Shown: positions 29,348 through 39,477 of the stretch, in pieces
How the letters are laid out: each line of letters begins with the position of its first letter
Numbering within the stretch: the stretch's first letter is position 1
Source of the DNA: Cyanobacterium sp. Dongsha4
GTDB lineage: Bacteria; Cyanobacteriota; Cyanobacteriia; Cyanobacteriales; Cyanobacteriaceae
Direction of reading: 5' to 3'
DNA: 64,000 nt
NCBI RefSeq assembly: GCF_036345015.1
Contig: NZ_CP084098.1
Span: forward strand, 3,051,326-3,115,325
Position numbers and translations under genes: made by a program
The notes under the pieces: model-generated
What the model was told of the DNA's origin: nothing
The model's input: only the letters and a program-made list of their open reading frames with translations
Databases searched by the model: none

Positions 29348-30796
29348 TTAACCTATTTGAATTTCTCCTGATTCTACTAAGCGCCAATTGTTATTATTTC
29401 CTTGAACAACCGCAGGTTTAATAATATGAATTTCATTACCCTTAAAACCTTGAGACATATTTCCTTTACAAATAAATAATTGAGATTTATTAATATTCTG
29501 TAAAGTAGGTACATTAAACTTAGTATCTGGGTCTAAAAATAGATAAAATTGACCACTATTATTATTAACAATATAAAATTCCCCTTGACGATTATTTTCT
29601 TCTAATTCAACAATACCTTCCCATGTACCTGCTAAGATTTTGTTTAAGGTTTCCTTCGTCATGCTTACTCTAATGGCATTTTGAACTAAATTATGGGGAT
29701 TTTCTTGATAAGATCGAGCTAATCGGACATATTCAGGTTCGGGCTTGGGTTTTTCTTCTATTTTAGGCTTTAATTCTTTATTTTCATCAGTAAAAATCTC
29801 ATTGTGCGATCGAGTCTGATTACTGCTATACTGCTTTTCAAGAGGATTAACTTTTAATAAAATGTTATTTATTTGAGATGTTAAATTTTCTATTTCTTTT
29901 TGCAAAGAATCATTCTTATTTTTTAAATTTTTAATCTGAGCATCTTGCTTAGTAACTTGTTTACTTTGATTCTGATTTCTCTCAGATAATTCTTCTATTT
30001 TATTTTCTGCTTTTTCAATATGATTATATAATTTGTGATTTTCTTTTTCTATTTTTTTGTTTAGCAAGTAAATCCCAATAAACGCTCCAATTAATCCGAA
30101 AGTAAGAATAGAATTAATAATCCAAAAAATTAAAAATTTACTATTATCTTCTTGGGATGAATTATTTTGTCCTGAAGTTTCCCCTGAATCATTAATAAAA
30201 CGAGGTAGCTTTTCTATGGTTTGTATTTGTTTATCAATCGCTTTTATTTGAGTATTAATAAATCCTGATAATTTGCCATAGGTTTCATCATTAAAATTGC
30301 CACAATTAGCCTCACTATTAGAAGAAAAAAGCCCTAGAGGTATTTGTATGCTTTCACAAATTTCTGTTTTATCTAATCTTCCATCTTCCAATAATTTGGT
30401 CAATGCTTCTACACTTAATCCCTTTTCTTCTTCTGTTTGTAGTAATGATAATAAATTGTCTAATTCTGTTTTTTCTTCTTCTGATAATTGATTTTTTAAA
30501 TTGCTAACACTGGTGACTAATTTATCATAGTTTTCTTTGATTTTAGTATCTATTCCTTCAATATCTGTAGTAGGTGGGTCTTTTTTACTTTCTTCCTCCA
30601 ATTTATTTAAGAGGGATTTATTACTATTTTTAAAATTATCATAACTATTTTTTATATCTATTAATAAGCCTTGAAAATTAGGAGATGATGGAGAATTGTT
30701 AGATTCACTTTGAGCAAAAATGGGGTAGCTAAAATTAGTGATAATAGTAGGAATAAGAGACGATAAAATTATTGATTTAAGGATTTGATTTTTCAT
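29348..30796 (-). CDS. Exported/membrane coiled-coil protein with shared C-terminal domain (cluster member 7)
   Basis: The 482-residue protein has an N-terminal signal peptide (MKNQILKSIILSSLIPTIIT...) with a cleavage area near FAQS, then about 190 residues predicted to be outside the cytoplasm. One membrane helix follows (FWIINSILTFGLIGAFIGIYLL, about residues 223-244) and then a coiled coil (ENKIEELSERNQNQSKQVTKQ). The C-terminal domain (about residues 350-482) has FYIVNNNSGQFYLFLDPDTKF, IIKPAVVQG and WRLVESGEIQ. The same domain ends the 304- and 360-residue proteins of this cluster. It could link an envelope-side domain to cytoplasmic partners. The domain is not one I can name. Confidence 0.7.
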   Translation of the reverse strand: MKNQILKSIILSSLIPTIITNFSYPIFAQSESNNSPSSPNFQGLLIDIKNSYDNFKNSNKSLLNKLEEESKKDPPTTDIEGIDTKIKENYDKLVTSVSNLKNQLSEEEKTELDNLLSLLQTEEEKGLSVEALTKLLEDGRLDKTEICESIQIPLGLFSSNSEANCGNFNDETYGKLSGFINTQIKAIDKQIQTIEKLPRFINDSGETSGQNNSSQEDNSKFLIFWIINSILTFGLIGAFIGIYLLNKKIEKENHKLYNHIEKAENKIEELSERNQNQSKQVTKQDAQIKNLKNKNDSLQKEIENLTSQINNILLKVNPLEKQYSSNQTRSHNEIFTDENKELKPKIEEKPKPEPEYVRLARSYQENPHNLVQNAIRVSMTKETLNKILAGTWEGIVELEENNRQGEFYIVNNNSGQFYLFLDPDTKFNVPTLQNINKSQLFICKGNMSQGFKGNEIHIIKPAVVQGNNNNWRLVESGEIQIG

Positions 30797-30819
30797 GGTT
30801 CACCTCTTGATTATAATAA

Positions 30820-31734
30820 TTAAAATTGTAAGACTCCTTTTTCTGTTAACTGCCATTGGTTGTTAATTTCCATTACTTTAGCAGTTTTTAATACTCGAAA
30901 ATTTTTTGAGACATTATCCTGATAATTATTTAATTCAAAAATAGTTTTAATTGCTTTTAAGTTAGTGTTAATTTTAAGGTTTAAGTCTGGTAGCAAACAA
31001 TATCCCCCATTTTTTAATTCCACTATCCAATAGTCACTTTGGTGAGACTCTTGAAAAACTATTTGATTAGCTTTGTTAAGATAAATGTCTTCTAAGGTTT
31101 TTTTCGTGGCATTTACTTTATAAGCATATTGTTCTAAAAATTCAGGATTATTATAATATTGTTCGAGAATATATTGTTCATATTGATTAATTTCTATACT
31201 GGGTATTTTTTCTAAATTAGGAGATTTTTCTGGGTAGTTTTCTTTATTTTCGATAAATTCTGTTTCAATAGTATAGGAAGAATTGTCAAATTGATTGTTT
31301 TGATTGCTGGTATTATTTATAGGTAATTTCTTCGATGATTCTTGGATAATTTCTCTAATCTCTGCTTTTACTTCGGAAATTATTTCTTGTTTTAATTCCT
31401 CTTTTATGTCTGTTGATAAAAATTGTTCTTGGGATAGATTTTCTAGTTTTCTTTCTATGTCTGAAAGTCTTAATTTTATCTCAAATAATTCTTGTGTAAA
31501 GTTGGGTGACTCTTCCATTTTTTTTCTTAACTCATTTCTCTCTTTACGGTATTTTTTAATTTTACTAAAAGCTATTCTTGACCATTGTTCTGCCGTTTTA
31601 ATTAGTTTCTCTGGTGATTGTTTTTTATAGTTTAAGTAAACTCCTAAATCCCAATGACATATAGAACACTTTTCCTGATTTGTTTGATATTTTGTGCCAC
31701 AGACGGGACATTTATTTTCGTGTTTGGAAAACAT
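30820..31734 (-). CDS. Zinc-ribbon coiled-coil protein with shared C-terminal domain (cluster member 6)
   Basis: The 304-residue protein starts with a zinc ribbon: CPVC (Cys9, Cys12) and CSIC (Cys23, Cys26), 10 residues apart. A charged coiled coil follows (LFEIKLRLSDIERKLENLSQ). The C-terminal domain, from about residue 185, has YWIVELKNGGYCLLPDLNL and KTAKVMEINNQWQLTEKGVL, the same pattern as the neighbours. It ends 24 bp upstream of the 482-residue gene. The role is unknown. A zinc ribbon on such a protein usually suggests binding to nucleic acid or a protein partner. Confidence 0.7.
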   Translation of the reverse strand: MFSKHENKCPVCGTKYQTNQEKCSICHWDLGVYLNYKKQSPEKLIKTAEQWSRIAFSKIKKYRKERNELRKKMEESPNFTQELFEIKLRLSDIERKLENLSQEQFLSTDIKEELKQEIISEVKAEIREIIQESSKKLPINNTSNQNNQFDNSSYTIETEFIENKENYPEKSPNLEKIPSIEINQYEQYILEQYYNNPEFLEQYAYKVNATKKTLEDIYLNKANQIVFQESHQSDYWIVELKNGGYCLLPDLNLKINTNLKAIKTIFELNNYQDNVSKNFRVLKTAKVMEINNQWQLTEKGVLQF

Positions 31735-31975
31735 GGTTACATAGTGATTTTGATAATTTTGAACTAGGAAAATTTTGTTTGCCTTTGCCTCTAAACTTGT
31801 CTTTAATTTTTTATCTAAAATTTGTCTAAATCGGATATTTAGGTTTCACTTAATTTTTAAGTTTCTTTTCATAAGTTGATTTTTTCAATTCCTTTAATCT
31901 CTCTTTCCCTTGAATAAAGTATTTTGATCCCCCCTAACCCCCTTAATAAGGGGGGAATTTAATGATTTGAGGTGA
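31735..31975. repeat. Intergenic region with GC-rich hairpin repeat
   Basis: Between the zinc-ribbon and actin-like genes there is an AT-rich spacer. Near 31940 it has CCCCCTTAATAAGGGGG, an 8-bp perfect stem with a one-base loop. Related CCCC/GGGG hairpins are found at 13050 and 35425. It may act as a weak terminator. Confidence 0.4.
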
Positions 31976-34900
31976 TTAGTCTCGGTATGCGTCTGCCCAT
32001 CTTCTGCCCAAGACGTGGAGTAAGGATTTTAAGCCCATGATAAAGGGGGTTTTTTCCCGTATCATTTTGGCGTCTCCTTTGATGTCTAGGAGTTCGTTTT
32101 CTAGGTGATATTTGACTTCCTTCCAGAGTTGGGCGTTTTTGTCTTCGCTTTCTTCTGAGTTTTCTCCGTTGGAATAGTCGGGTTTTTGAGGCTTATAATC
32201 GGATTTGGGTAGGGGTTGGATGGTTTGAATTTTGAGAGACTGTAATCCTGCATTAAATTCATAGAGGAACTTTTCGAGGTGGGTTAATTCGGGGATGTCG
32301 AATTTGGTGATTGTACCTTCAAGGTGAAGTCTTGATTGCCAGTCTTTTTCTTCTTTGAATATTTGGTCGTCGTCTTGGTATTCAACGTAATATTTTTCCC
32401 CTGCGATCGGATCTATTTCGGTATTGTCTGTAAGCCCTGTTAATTCAGTACCATTGAGAACTAAACCACAGGCTACTTCATGTTTTGGTCTTTCACTCAG
32501 AACGGTTTTTTCTTGGGTGTCATTAAATTCAGAGGCTTTACTTAGGATATAACTTAAGAGTTTATTAAAGTCAGCATTTTTGTCGTATTTTCCTGTAGGG
32601 GATAACCAATGGAAGAAACGAGAGGCATTACCGCCAACATAAACGGGAGTAATTTGGGCTTGGCTGTATTTACCTTCTTGGTGAAGGGTTTTGAGAATTA
32701 AGCCAACATAGTAATAAAGTCCTGCAACACCGATCGCAGTTATGGTTATTAGCCTTTGGAAATAGGGATCTTCGTTTTTGTAAACTCGTTTATTATTAAG
32801 CCATTCTTGGGCTTTGTGACGAAGACAAACATCGATTTTTGTCATGATAGACATTTCGCTCGTGCTTCCCCAATTACCACTGATAAATTCCTGCATCAAT
32901 TTTTCGGCATAGCGAGGATTTTGTGCTAAAACTTCGCTGAAAATGTTTCTTCCTGCTAATAAAACAGAACATTGATAAACAATGCGACGATTTTCCCAGA
33001 TGGATATATCAGAAGTACCGCCACCAATATCAATACAAGTAGTGCGCACAAGGGGATGTTTTTCTTTGTCGTTGAAATATTGGGCTAAAGCGACACTTTC
33101 GGTGCAAAAACGTTGGTTATCGTCTATTTGGGGAGTGGAATAGTCAATGCCTGTTTTCGGTTGTAGCTCGGTGGCGATGTCTTGCCAGTTACGATGAAAG
33201 GTCATTTTATTGATGTAAGAAAAGGCACTGGGATAAGAAACACACCATTGAATTGCGTCCATCCCTTCAGAAGCTGCGATCGCGCTTATGTGTAGAGCAA
33301 GATGACGTAAAAATGCCTTAGAATCTTTGATATTAGACCATTTTAAATCTAAGCGAATCCATTGTTTATTGGGGTCAAATTCCGCAGGATCGGGAATGTA
33401 TATACGTCCGTCTAAAATTGGTTGTAATTCATCAACGTTGCGATCGCTATTTTTGGTAGTTAATACCGTGCATAAGGGCAAAGGATCTTCTGATGGTAAA
33501 AATGTATCAGGGACAAAATTTTCGATGAGGGCAGGTAAACGAGTACCGAGAGGACTTTCAGTCACATTAAGCTGTAAATCCCTGTTGATGTCTAATAATG
33601 AATCTCCTGTATTATCGCCTCTGACATAAACATTGGTAAAGGAAGTACCAAAGTCAACCCCTACTCGCCATGTGCCTCTGGAATTTATTTCAGGTACAGT
33701 CGGCAGTAAAATTAAGCCCATATCATGGCCATAGGAATTTTTACAAATCACATGGGTGGGCATTTCCTCTAGGGTAGAGAGTTGGTAAGCCCCTGTACCG
33801 TTAGGATCTTTGAAACTGCGTGGTTGTTGGGTAGGATTGGGAAAATAGACTTGGAAAGTTTCGTCTCCATAGTCGCCATCGTAATAAAATGTATAATAAT
33901 TTTTCCAGTTTTTCGCACGGAAATTAGGCCATACCGTTAATACTGGAACATATTTAATGGCATTTTCTTCCTTGAGGATATAATCTTTTTGCAGACGGAG
34001 ACTGTTAAATTGCCTCTGATTACCCTCTCCGATGCCCGATAAGGGGATAGTTAGAGTTAAGCGAATCCCCTGCCCGTTAACATTCACAAATGGCTCTAAT
34101 TCGATGTTTTTGAGTAAATCTTCAGGAGTAAAATATTCTAATAAAATTTCATTAAGAGGTAACAGAGGAGAGACTTTATTTCCGTTAAAAGTAATCGGTA
34201 ACTGAGATTTAGGTGAGATCGCACCGGGGAAAGCCCCTTCTAAATCCACAAAGGCTAATTCCTCTAAAAATAAATCTTGAGATGCGATCCAGTTCACATC
34301 ATCCCAAACCAAAGTACCATTTTTGAGATCATTGATATTGAGAGAAGCAAGGGTTTTGTCACGGTGTATCCAGATATTTTGTGGTGCAACCCCCCAATAT
34401 TCAGAAATGTTTTGATCAATTATGATTAAAGGTTTTTGAGCAGTTTTAACGGCACTGGGAATCACTCTGACGTTAGAAGGTTTCGGAGGAATTTTTAGAG
34501 GTTGATTGAGTAAAATTAACGCTCCTCGGTTGATGGGTTCACCAAAATAAGTCGGATTACTGCTTAATTGTAAAGGGTTTAAGCCTTGTTCATCTAATTG
34601 TAAATCGTTGCGAAATTGAGTAATTAGACGAATCATGCTATTTAAAGCAGTGGGCGAACCTTGATAGTTAACTATTTGTGCCTGTAAATTCTCTAACCAA
34701 CGCCACAATAACTCTTTTGATTCTTGGTTTAAATAAGGTTCAGGGCTAACTAACATCCCATTTTGATACCATCGTAATCCATTCCAGTTACCTTCTTCCG
34801 AAGGACAAACAAGAGTGCTAGGGCTGCTCATACCAACGGGTTTACCCTTCCACAAAAATACATAAATTTCTTCCCAAGGGTTTTTATTATCTCTGGTGTA

Positions 34901-35284
34901 GAGGGCGTTAACAGGTTCAGGCATCAGTTGATATAAGGCATCCCCAAAGGGTTGATAGCGATATTGAGATAAGTCTAAAAACTGGGCTTTTAAATCAAAT
35001 CCCTCTACCTCCGCCAGTGCGATCGCAGCTATCATTCCCCGCCATTGATCCACCATTACCTTATGGATAGGGTGCTTAGTATCATAGAGAGCCATTTCTG
35101 TAATTAGAGGTCTAGCCCAGATAGTGGGAACGGAACTGACGCTTTTCATCGCCCCCGGTGCTTGATAATCAAGGCTATCAGCAACATCACGGAAAGCCAC
35201 ATCGCCTTTACTATCCCATTGTCCGGGTTGTCCTCTGGTGATGGTAGTATCTTCTTTTAGTTTGGATAAAAGTAAATCAGCCAT
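31976..35284 (-). CDS. Large Hsp70/actin-fold protein, SrfB-like (cluster member 5)
   Basis: The 1102-residue protein is unusually large. The N-terminal half (1-540) is a beta-rich domain I do not recognise. From about residue 540 there is an Hsp70/actin-type ATPase fold: VGVDFGTSFTNVY (Asp544, phosphate-1 loop), TTCIDIGGGTSDISIW (Asp752, phosphate-2 loop), and YVGGNASRF (Gly884-Gly885, adenosine motif). This order and spacing is that of actin-like ATPases. It lacks the Hsp70 substrate domain. Resemblance to SrfB-type proteins is inferred from size and motif order. It probably forms or regulates a filament, or acts as an ATP-driven switch with the tubulin-like partner. Confidence 0.8.
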   Translation of the reverse strand: MADLLLSKLKEDTTITRGQPGQWDSKGDVAFRDVADSLDYQAPGAMKSVSSVPTIWARPLITEMALYDTKHPIHKVMVDQWRGMIAAIALAEVEGFDLKAQFLDLSQYRYQPFGDALYQLMPEPVNALYTRDNKNPWEEIYVFLWKGKPVGMSSPSTLVCPSEEGNWNGLRWYQNGMLVSPEPYLNQESKELLWRWLENLQAQIVNYQGSPTALNSMIRLITQFRNDLQLDEQGLNPLQLSSNPTYFGEPINRGALILLNQPLKIPPKPSNVRVIPSAVKTAQKPLIIIDQNISEYWGVAPQNIWIHRDKTLASLNINDLKNGTLVWDDVNWIASQDLFLEELAFVDLEGAFPGAISPKSQLPITFNGNKVSPLLPLNEILLEYFTPEDLLKNIELEPFVNVNGQGIRLTLTIPLSGIGEGNQRQFNSLRLQKDYILKEENAIKYVPVLTVWPNFRAKNWKNYYTFYYDGDYGDETFQVYFPNPTQQPRSFKDPNGTGAYQLSTLEEMPTHVICKNSYGHDMGLILLPTVPEINSRGTWRVGVDFGTSFTNVYVRGDNTGDSLLDINRDLQLNVTESPLGTRLPALIENFVPDTFLPSEDPLPLCTVLTTKNSDRNVDELQPILDGRIYIPDPAEFDPNKQWIRLDLKWSNIKDSKAFLRHLALHISAIAASEGMDAIQWCVSYPSAFSYINKMTFHRNWQDIATELQPKTGIDYSTPQIDDNQRFCTESVALAQYFNDKEKHPLVRTTCIDIGGGTSDISIWENRRIVYQCSVLLAGRNIFSEVLAQNPRYAEKLMQEFISGNWGSTSEMSIMTKIDVCLRHKAQEWLNNKRVYKNEDPYFQRLITITAIGVAGLYYYVGLILKTLHQEGKYSQAQITPVYVGGNASRFFHWLSPTGKYDKNADFNKLLSYILSKASEFNDTQEKTVLSERPKHEVACGLVLNGTELTGLTDNTEIDPIAGEKYYVEYQDDDQIFKEEKDWQSRLHLEGTITKFDIPELTHLEKFLYEFNAGLQSLKIQTIQPLPKSDYKPQKPDYSNGENSEESEDKNAQLWKEVKYHLENELLDIKGDAKMIREKTPFIMGLKSLLHVLGRRWADAYRD

Positions 35285-35615
35285 AGTTGTTAGTTAATAA
35301 TTTCTGAATAATTGGGTTAGGGGAGTTCGGAGTTCGGGGTTCGGGGTTCGGAAAGAGGTTTCAGGTTTCAGGTATTTAGGGAATAATCAGATGAGGGGGA
35401 GGTTAATTAAAAACTTTTGCCCTCCCCCCTCGAGAGGGGGGATAAAGGGGGGTTTCTTTTAAGGGGCGACACAGAGGGATTTCCCTCTTGCCTTGTCTTA
35501 ATTACTTATTACCAATTACTAATTTATTAATTGCTCTTTTCGCTATCACTTATGGATGAAAATTTATCCCGAACTTAGGTTAATTCTTCATTCTTCACTT
35601 TGATTTTTAATTCAT
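35285..35615. repeat. Intergenic repeat cluster
   Basis: It contains degenerate GAGTTCGG heptamers (35325-35355) and a strong hairpin CCCCCCTCGAGAGGGGGG (35427-35444). After that come ATAAAGGGGGGTTTCTTTT, AAGGGGCGACACAGAGGGAT and TTCCCTCTTGCC. The last part recurs at 48905-48950 and, inverted or split, at 60587-60890. No gene. Confidence 0.6.
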
Positions 35616-37118
35616 TCACACTTTGCAACAGACATAAACCGCTTTTGCTAATCCTGCCACTCCCTGATTCGGTTCGCCAAAATCACGGGTATCTAATTCC
35701 CCTATTTTATTTTTGAGAGTGATAGCGTTATCATCTTGCAATAGTTCTTTGGAGCGAGAATCATCCCACAATAAATCTGAGAATTTTTCCCCTTTCAAAC
35801 TCTTGGGATTACCGAAATATTCTCTTGCCTTGAACAGTTGTACCCTTTCGTTATCGCAGTAGTGAATATCTCTTAACCATCGTAAAAAGTCCTCACACCA
35901 AGCGGTAACATTTTTAATGGCATCCTGTTGATCTGATTCGCTTAAATCGGGTAGGTGTTTTCTCGTTTTTACCCCAAACATTCCTACTCCCTGAAAGAAT
36001 TTATCGAACCATGCTAAACCGTTTAATTCTTTAATACCAGCAGTTTTCGCTTTCTGTAATTGGTCTTCAAAATCTGCTAACCAGATAAAGGCGAAACGGG
36101 CGGCGTTGACTAGCTTGGCTTTCACTTCTTCTACTTGGGGTATATCATCCCACTGTAAAATCCCCGCTTCATTGCGACTCATAACATGGACACCTTCAGG
36201 GGGATTGTCACAAAAGAAATGACGGGCGGCTAAACCAGCGTAAAATTCCACAAAGTGAGGGCGATTGACTTGGGTGTCTTTGCCAACGCTAAAATCCCCT
36301 AGTTTTTCCATACTCTGATTGCCGATGAGATATTTGGTGTCAAATTGGTGGGCTTGTTCTTTGTAATATCTTAAAGCGGCTTCAGTATTTAGTAAAAAGA
36401 GATCGGAACTGGCGTAAACCTGTTCATTTGTATTACTATTTTTAGGAAAATTAAAGTAGGGTAAGCCAAAGATACAGCCGATTTTGACGCTATCTCTAAC
36501 TCCGTCTTTTTCCAGTTTATTGGCAATTAACCTTCCAATGGTGGGTAAGCCTGATGCACCTGTACCGCCAAAAATTGACCCACAGAGTAAGACTTTCGTT
36601 TGAGAACCTCCCCCTGCATTGTTTTCGATTTCGTTGATTAAGCTACGCCAAGGCTCTTGTTCTAGGCTTTCGAGGTTAATTTGGGTCATAATACTAGATC
36701 CGATCGCAGGTCTGCCCCTAAAGCCCACTTCTAGGGAAACTTGTCTTTCATCTTCGGTGTAAAGTACATCGAATAAGTTACCCAATGGGGGAGAAGTCTG
36801 TTTTAAGGTTTCGTAGGAAAAAAATGACCCTAATTTGCGATCGGCGTTATTGTTAGTAAAAGGCGACCAAACTCCATAAGAATCAAGGTTTGTAGTCATC
36901 CATGCACATTCTTGATGTTTCCCTTTAAGTAGCTGAAAACATCTTTGATAGGTACTAACCGTACGTTGCGATCGCTGTAAATTACCGTTAGTTTCATCTG
37001 CATCTATATATAAAACTTTTAACATATTGGTAGGAATTAAACCCACAGAAGCCAAGTGCGCGATCGCCTCTATACATTTAGCCCCCGTGCCACCAATACC
37101 GATAACATAAAAACTCAT
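35616..37118 (-). CDS. Tubulin/FtsZ-superfamily protein (cluster member 4)
   Basis: The 500-residue protein starts MSFYVIGIGGTGAKCIEAIA, a Rossmann-like N-terminal loop, then VLYIDADETNGN. The tubulin signature is CGSIFGGTGASGLP, with the GGTG loop at residues 184-187, where FtsZ has GGGTGTG. This fits the Tubulin_2/FtsZ-like families rather than cell-division FtsZ, since the C-terminal FtsZ tail and T7 synergy loop are not obvious. It is followed downstream by the actin-like gene and preceded by the membrane gene at 22 bp. It is expected to bind GTP and polymerise or gate polymerisation. Confidence 0.8.
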   Translation of the reverse strand: MSFYVIGIGGTGAKCIEAIAHLASVGLIPTNMLKVLYIDADETNGNLQRSQRTVSTYQRCFQLLKGKHQECAWMTTNLDSYGVWSPFTNNNADRKLGSFFSYETLKQTSPPLGNLFDVLYTEDERQVSLEVGFRGRPAIGSSIMTQINLESLEQEPWRSLINEIENNAGGGSQTKVLLCGSIFGGTGASGLPTIGRLIANKLEKDGVRDSVKIGCIFGLPYFNFPKNSNTNEQVYASSDLFLLNTEAALRYYKEQAHQFDTKYLIGNQSMEKLGDFSVGKDTQVNRPHFVEFYAGLAARHFFCDNPPEGVHVMSRNEAGILQWDDIPQVEEVKAKLVNAARFAFIWLADFEDQLQKAKTAGIKELNGLAWFDKFFQGVGMFGVKTRKHLPDLSESDQQDAIKNVTAWCEDFLRWLRDIHYCDNERVQLFKAREYFGNPKSLKGEKFSDLLWDDSRSKELLQDDNAITLKNKIGELDTRDFGEPNQGVAGLAKAVYVCCKV

Positions 37119-37140
37119 AAAATTTTCCTCAATATCAATA

Positions 37141-37629
37141 TCAATTCCGATTCATTAAATCATTTACAGGAATGGCAAAAGGTACTGTTTTACGCTTTAA
37201 TAATCCGGGAGTACTCGTAACTGTGGGCAACCAATATAAAAGGAAAAGAGAGTCAAACAAGAATAAACCCGTCATAGAAACTACTGTTTCTTGGATTAAC
37301 TCTCCATTCTCATCTTGATTATTAAAGTACATCGCCAAAAATACTACCACCGTCAAAATAAATAACCCAATATACCAAAGTAGCTTAAATGAACTAGCAC
37401 TTCCTCCCTGATTTTTCAGTAAAATGACGTACCATAAAACTGTAAATAGGACAGAAAAACCAAACACAATCCAAGCGGCGACATAATATTGTTGAATCCA
37501 ATCACGGATAGGGATACTTTTAATTACTCCAAAAAATCTCTGCTCATATAAGAAGGGTTGCAACCACATCATGATGATGAAACCCACTAAAGTAAATACA
37601 ATAATCCTAATAATTTCTCCGACTTTCAT
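37141..37629 (-). CDS. Four-helix membrane protein (cluster member 3)
   Basis: The 162-residue protein has four hydrophobic segments (IIVFTLVGFIIMMWLQPFL, YYVAAWIVFGFSVLFTVLWY, LLWYIGLFILTVVVFLAMYF, LFLFDSLFLLYWLPTVTS). It is the first gene of the minus-strand arm and ends 22 bp before the tubulin-like gene. It has no motif I can recognise. It is a candidate membrane anchor for the tubulin-like protein. Confidence 0.7.
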   Translation of the reverse strand: MKVGEIIRIIVFTLVGFIIMMWLQPFLYEQRFFGVIKSIPIRDWIQQYYVAAWIVFGFSVLFTVLWYVILLKNQGGSASSFKLLWYIGLFILTVVVFLAMYFNNQDENGELIQETVVSMTGLFLFDSLFLLYWLPTVTSTPGLLKRKTVPFAIPVNDLMNRN

Positions 37630-37842
37630 CGATTAACAAACCATTAATTAAGTGAATGTAAATATCAAAACTCATTAGGTGTATTTTACACTCATTCAAT
37701 ATATAAGACTTATTAAGTTTTCTTTCATATCTAAGCAAAAATCTACGGTAATCCAAAAACTTGATCCTAATTTTTTCCAAATTCAAATCGGATTGGTATG
37801 GCTTATACTTAAAATTGACATCGACAATAGAACAAAGAATTC

Positions 37843-39414
37843 ATGGGCAACCTGCGTGTAAAAACTATCAAATATCTTATCCCCCTGACTCTATCTCTAT
37901 CTTTTCTCATTGGTTGTCAAAAAAAACCTGTAGAAGAAATCTCCTGTGCAATGCCAGAATGGGCGAGTGAAACTTCTAACTATGCGAGTAACTCCACACT
38001 AGACATAGCTGTCCATGTTGACGGTAGTGATTCTATGTTAGGTTATGTCACGATTCCCAATAGCAACTATACCAGAACCATTGAAGTTTTATCAAACAGT
38101 ATTATCGGTACTAGCAATGTAAATGTAACATATCATCGCATCGGGGACGAAAAAAATATCACCAGAGATGATTTTCGTAAAATTGCGAAGTCAACCACTT
38201 TCTATGATAGCAATGACGGTACTTATAAACCCGTATCTAGTCCTATTCAATCCGCTATTACTCCCCCCCCACAGGGTAAAGAAAAATTAACGGTTATTGT
38301 TACAGATTTAGAAGGGGATGACGCTGGTAGAATCGCCGAAGCCTTAAGTAAGAACTATCTCAATGAAGGAAGAAAAAACTACACCATTGGAGTCTGGGCG
38401 GTAAAAAGTCAGTTTAATGGTACAGTCTTTAATCCCAATACGGGCAGTGCCAAATTTATTTATAATACTCAGGGTAAATCCTCCGAAGCCTATCGACCTT
38501 TTTATGTTTTGTTCATAGGAGAATATGATAAAATAACCGACTCTTTTAATGAGATAAAAAAGCTAGATTCTCAACTTCAAAGCTATAGTGAAATGTTTAT
38601 TTTTCCTAGTCAAAATATTCTCAAGGAAGCAGTCAATTTAGGGAATTTTTCAACCATAGAACGCAATTCTGTTTTGCCAGAAACAGGCGATTTACAAAGA
38701 ATTTATAGCCTTACTGATGATAATGTGGTAGTGATTCCTAAAGATCAAAATCAAGATACTTATGACTTAATTGAAGTGATTAACCCCACTGAAATGCAAC
38801 CTAAAATTAATTACTCTGTTGCTTTTCCCCAGTTAGCTACGAATGATAATAATAACTATTCTTTATTTATTAATGAAAATAATTTGATCACTCAAACTAA
38901 AGTCTTTACCTATGGTAAAAACAATCAGAATATAGAAGAACCTGAATTAGAAGAAAAAGAAGAAGAAACCGACACAGAATCAACACAAGCTAAAGAAGAA
39001 TCCCAAAAATCAACAGCTAATAATCAAGAAAATAATACTCCTTTAGAAAATACCCAAGAAAAACAAAACTTTATTGAAAACTCTAGTAATACTTTGCGTC
39101 AAGCTTTAATCATTGATAATCTGAAACTGGATGAACAAAAACAAAATTTAGAATTTGTTACTAATCTCAATCTTAATAATTTATCTAATCCACAAATTTA
39201 TTTATTTGAAGTTGATTTAATATTAGATGATGTAACAAGTTTGGACTGGTGGAATGATTGGAGTGTAAATGCTGGAGAAGTCGGTGATGGTTCAAAAACT
39301 CAGAATTTATCTATTTTTATGAATAAGTTAAAAAGTTTGAGTCTGGAAACACTAGAAAATGAAAATGGTGATGCAGTAATTGGACGTTTTTGTATTGGAA
39401 TTCAAAAAAATTAA
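37843..39414 (+). CDS. vWA-like lipoprotein (cluster member 1, divergent arm)
   Basis: The 523-residue protein has a lipoprotein signal peptide ending in SFLIGC. Behind it is a von Willebrand A-like domain with a MIDAS-type DxSxS motif (Asp60, Ser62, Ser64 in VHVDGSDSML) and a later VTDLEGDD segment (about residues 153-160). A long charged, low-complexity region (EEPELEEKEEETDTESTQAKEES) leads to a second folded region. It is exported and anchored to a membrane, so it is the envelope-facing part of the cluster. vWA proteins are reported partners of FtsZ-like proteins in other predicted membrane-remodelling clusters. Confidence 0.75.
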   Translation: MGNLRVKTIKYLIPLTLSLSFLIGCQKKPVEEISCAMPEWASETSNYASNSTLDIAVHVDGSDSMLGYVTIPNSNYTRTIEVLSNSIIGTSNVNVTYHRIGDEKNITRDDFRKIAKSTTFYDSNDGTYKPVSSPIQSAITPPPQGKEKLTVIVTDLEGDDAGRIAEALSKNYLNEGRKNYTIGVWAVKSQFNGTVFNPNTGSAKFIYNTQGKSSEAYRPFYVLFIGEYDKITDSFNEIKKLDSQLQSYSEMFIFPSQNILKEAVNLGNFSTIERNSVLPETGDLQRIYSLTDDNVVVIPKDQNQDTYDLIEVINPTEMQPKINYSVAFPQLATNDNNNYSLFINENNLITQTKVFTYGKNNQNIEEPELEEKEEETDTESTQAKEESQKSTANNQENNTPLENTQEKQNFIENSSNTLRQALIIDNLKLDEQKQNLEFVTNLNLNNLSNPQIYLFEVDLILDDVTSLDWWNDWSVNAGEVGDGSKTQNLSIFMNKLKSLSLETLENENGDAVIGRFCIGIQKN

Positions 39415-39477
39415 AATTAGATTAGTTCGGAGTTCGGATTTTTTAAATTCTTCATTTTCACTGAAGTAAATAAGATT

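Noticed and set aside
35616-37118. Calling the tubulin-like protein the cell-division protein FtsZ
   Set aside because: The loop is FGGTG rather than GGGTGTG, the size and C-terminal part differ, and it lies in a cluster unrelated to division genes.
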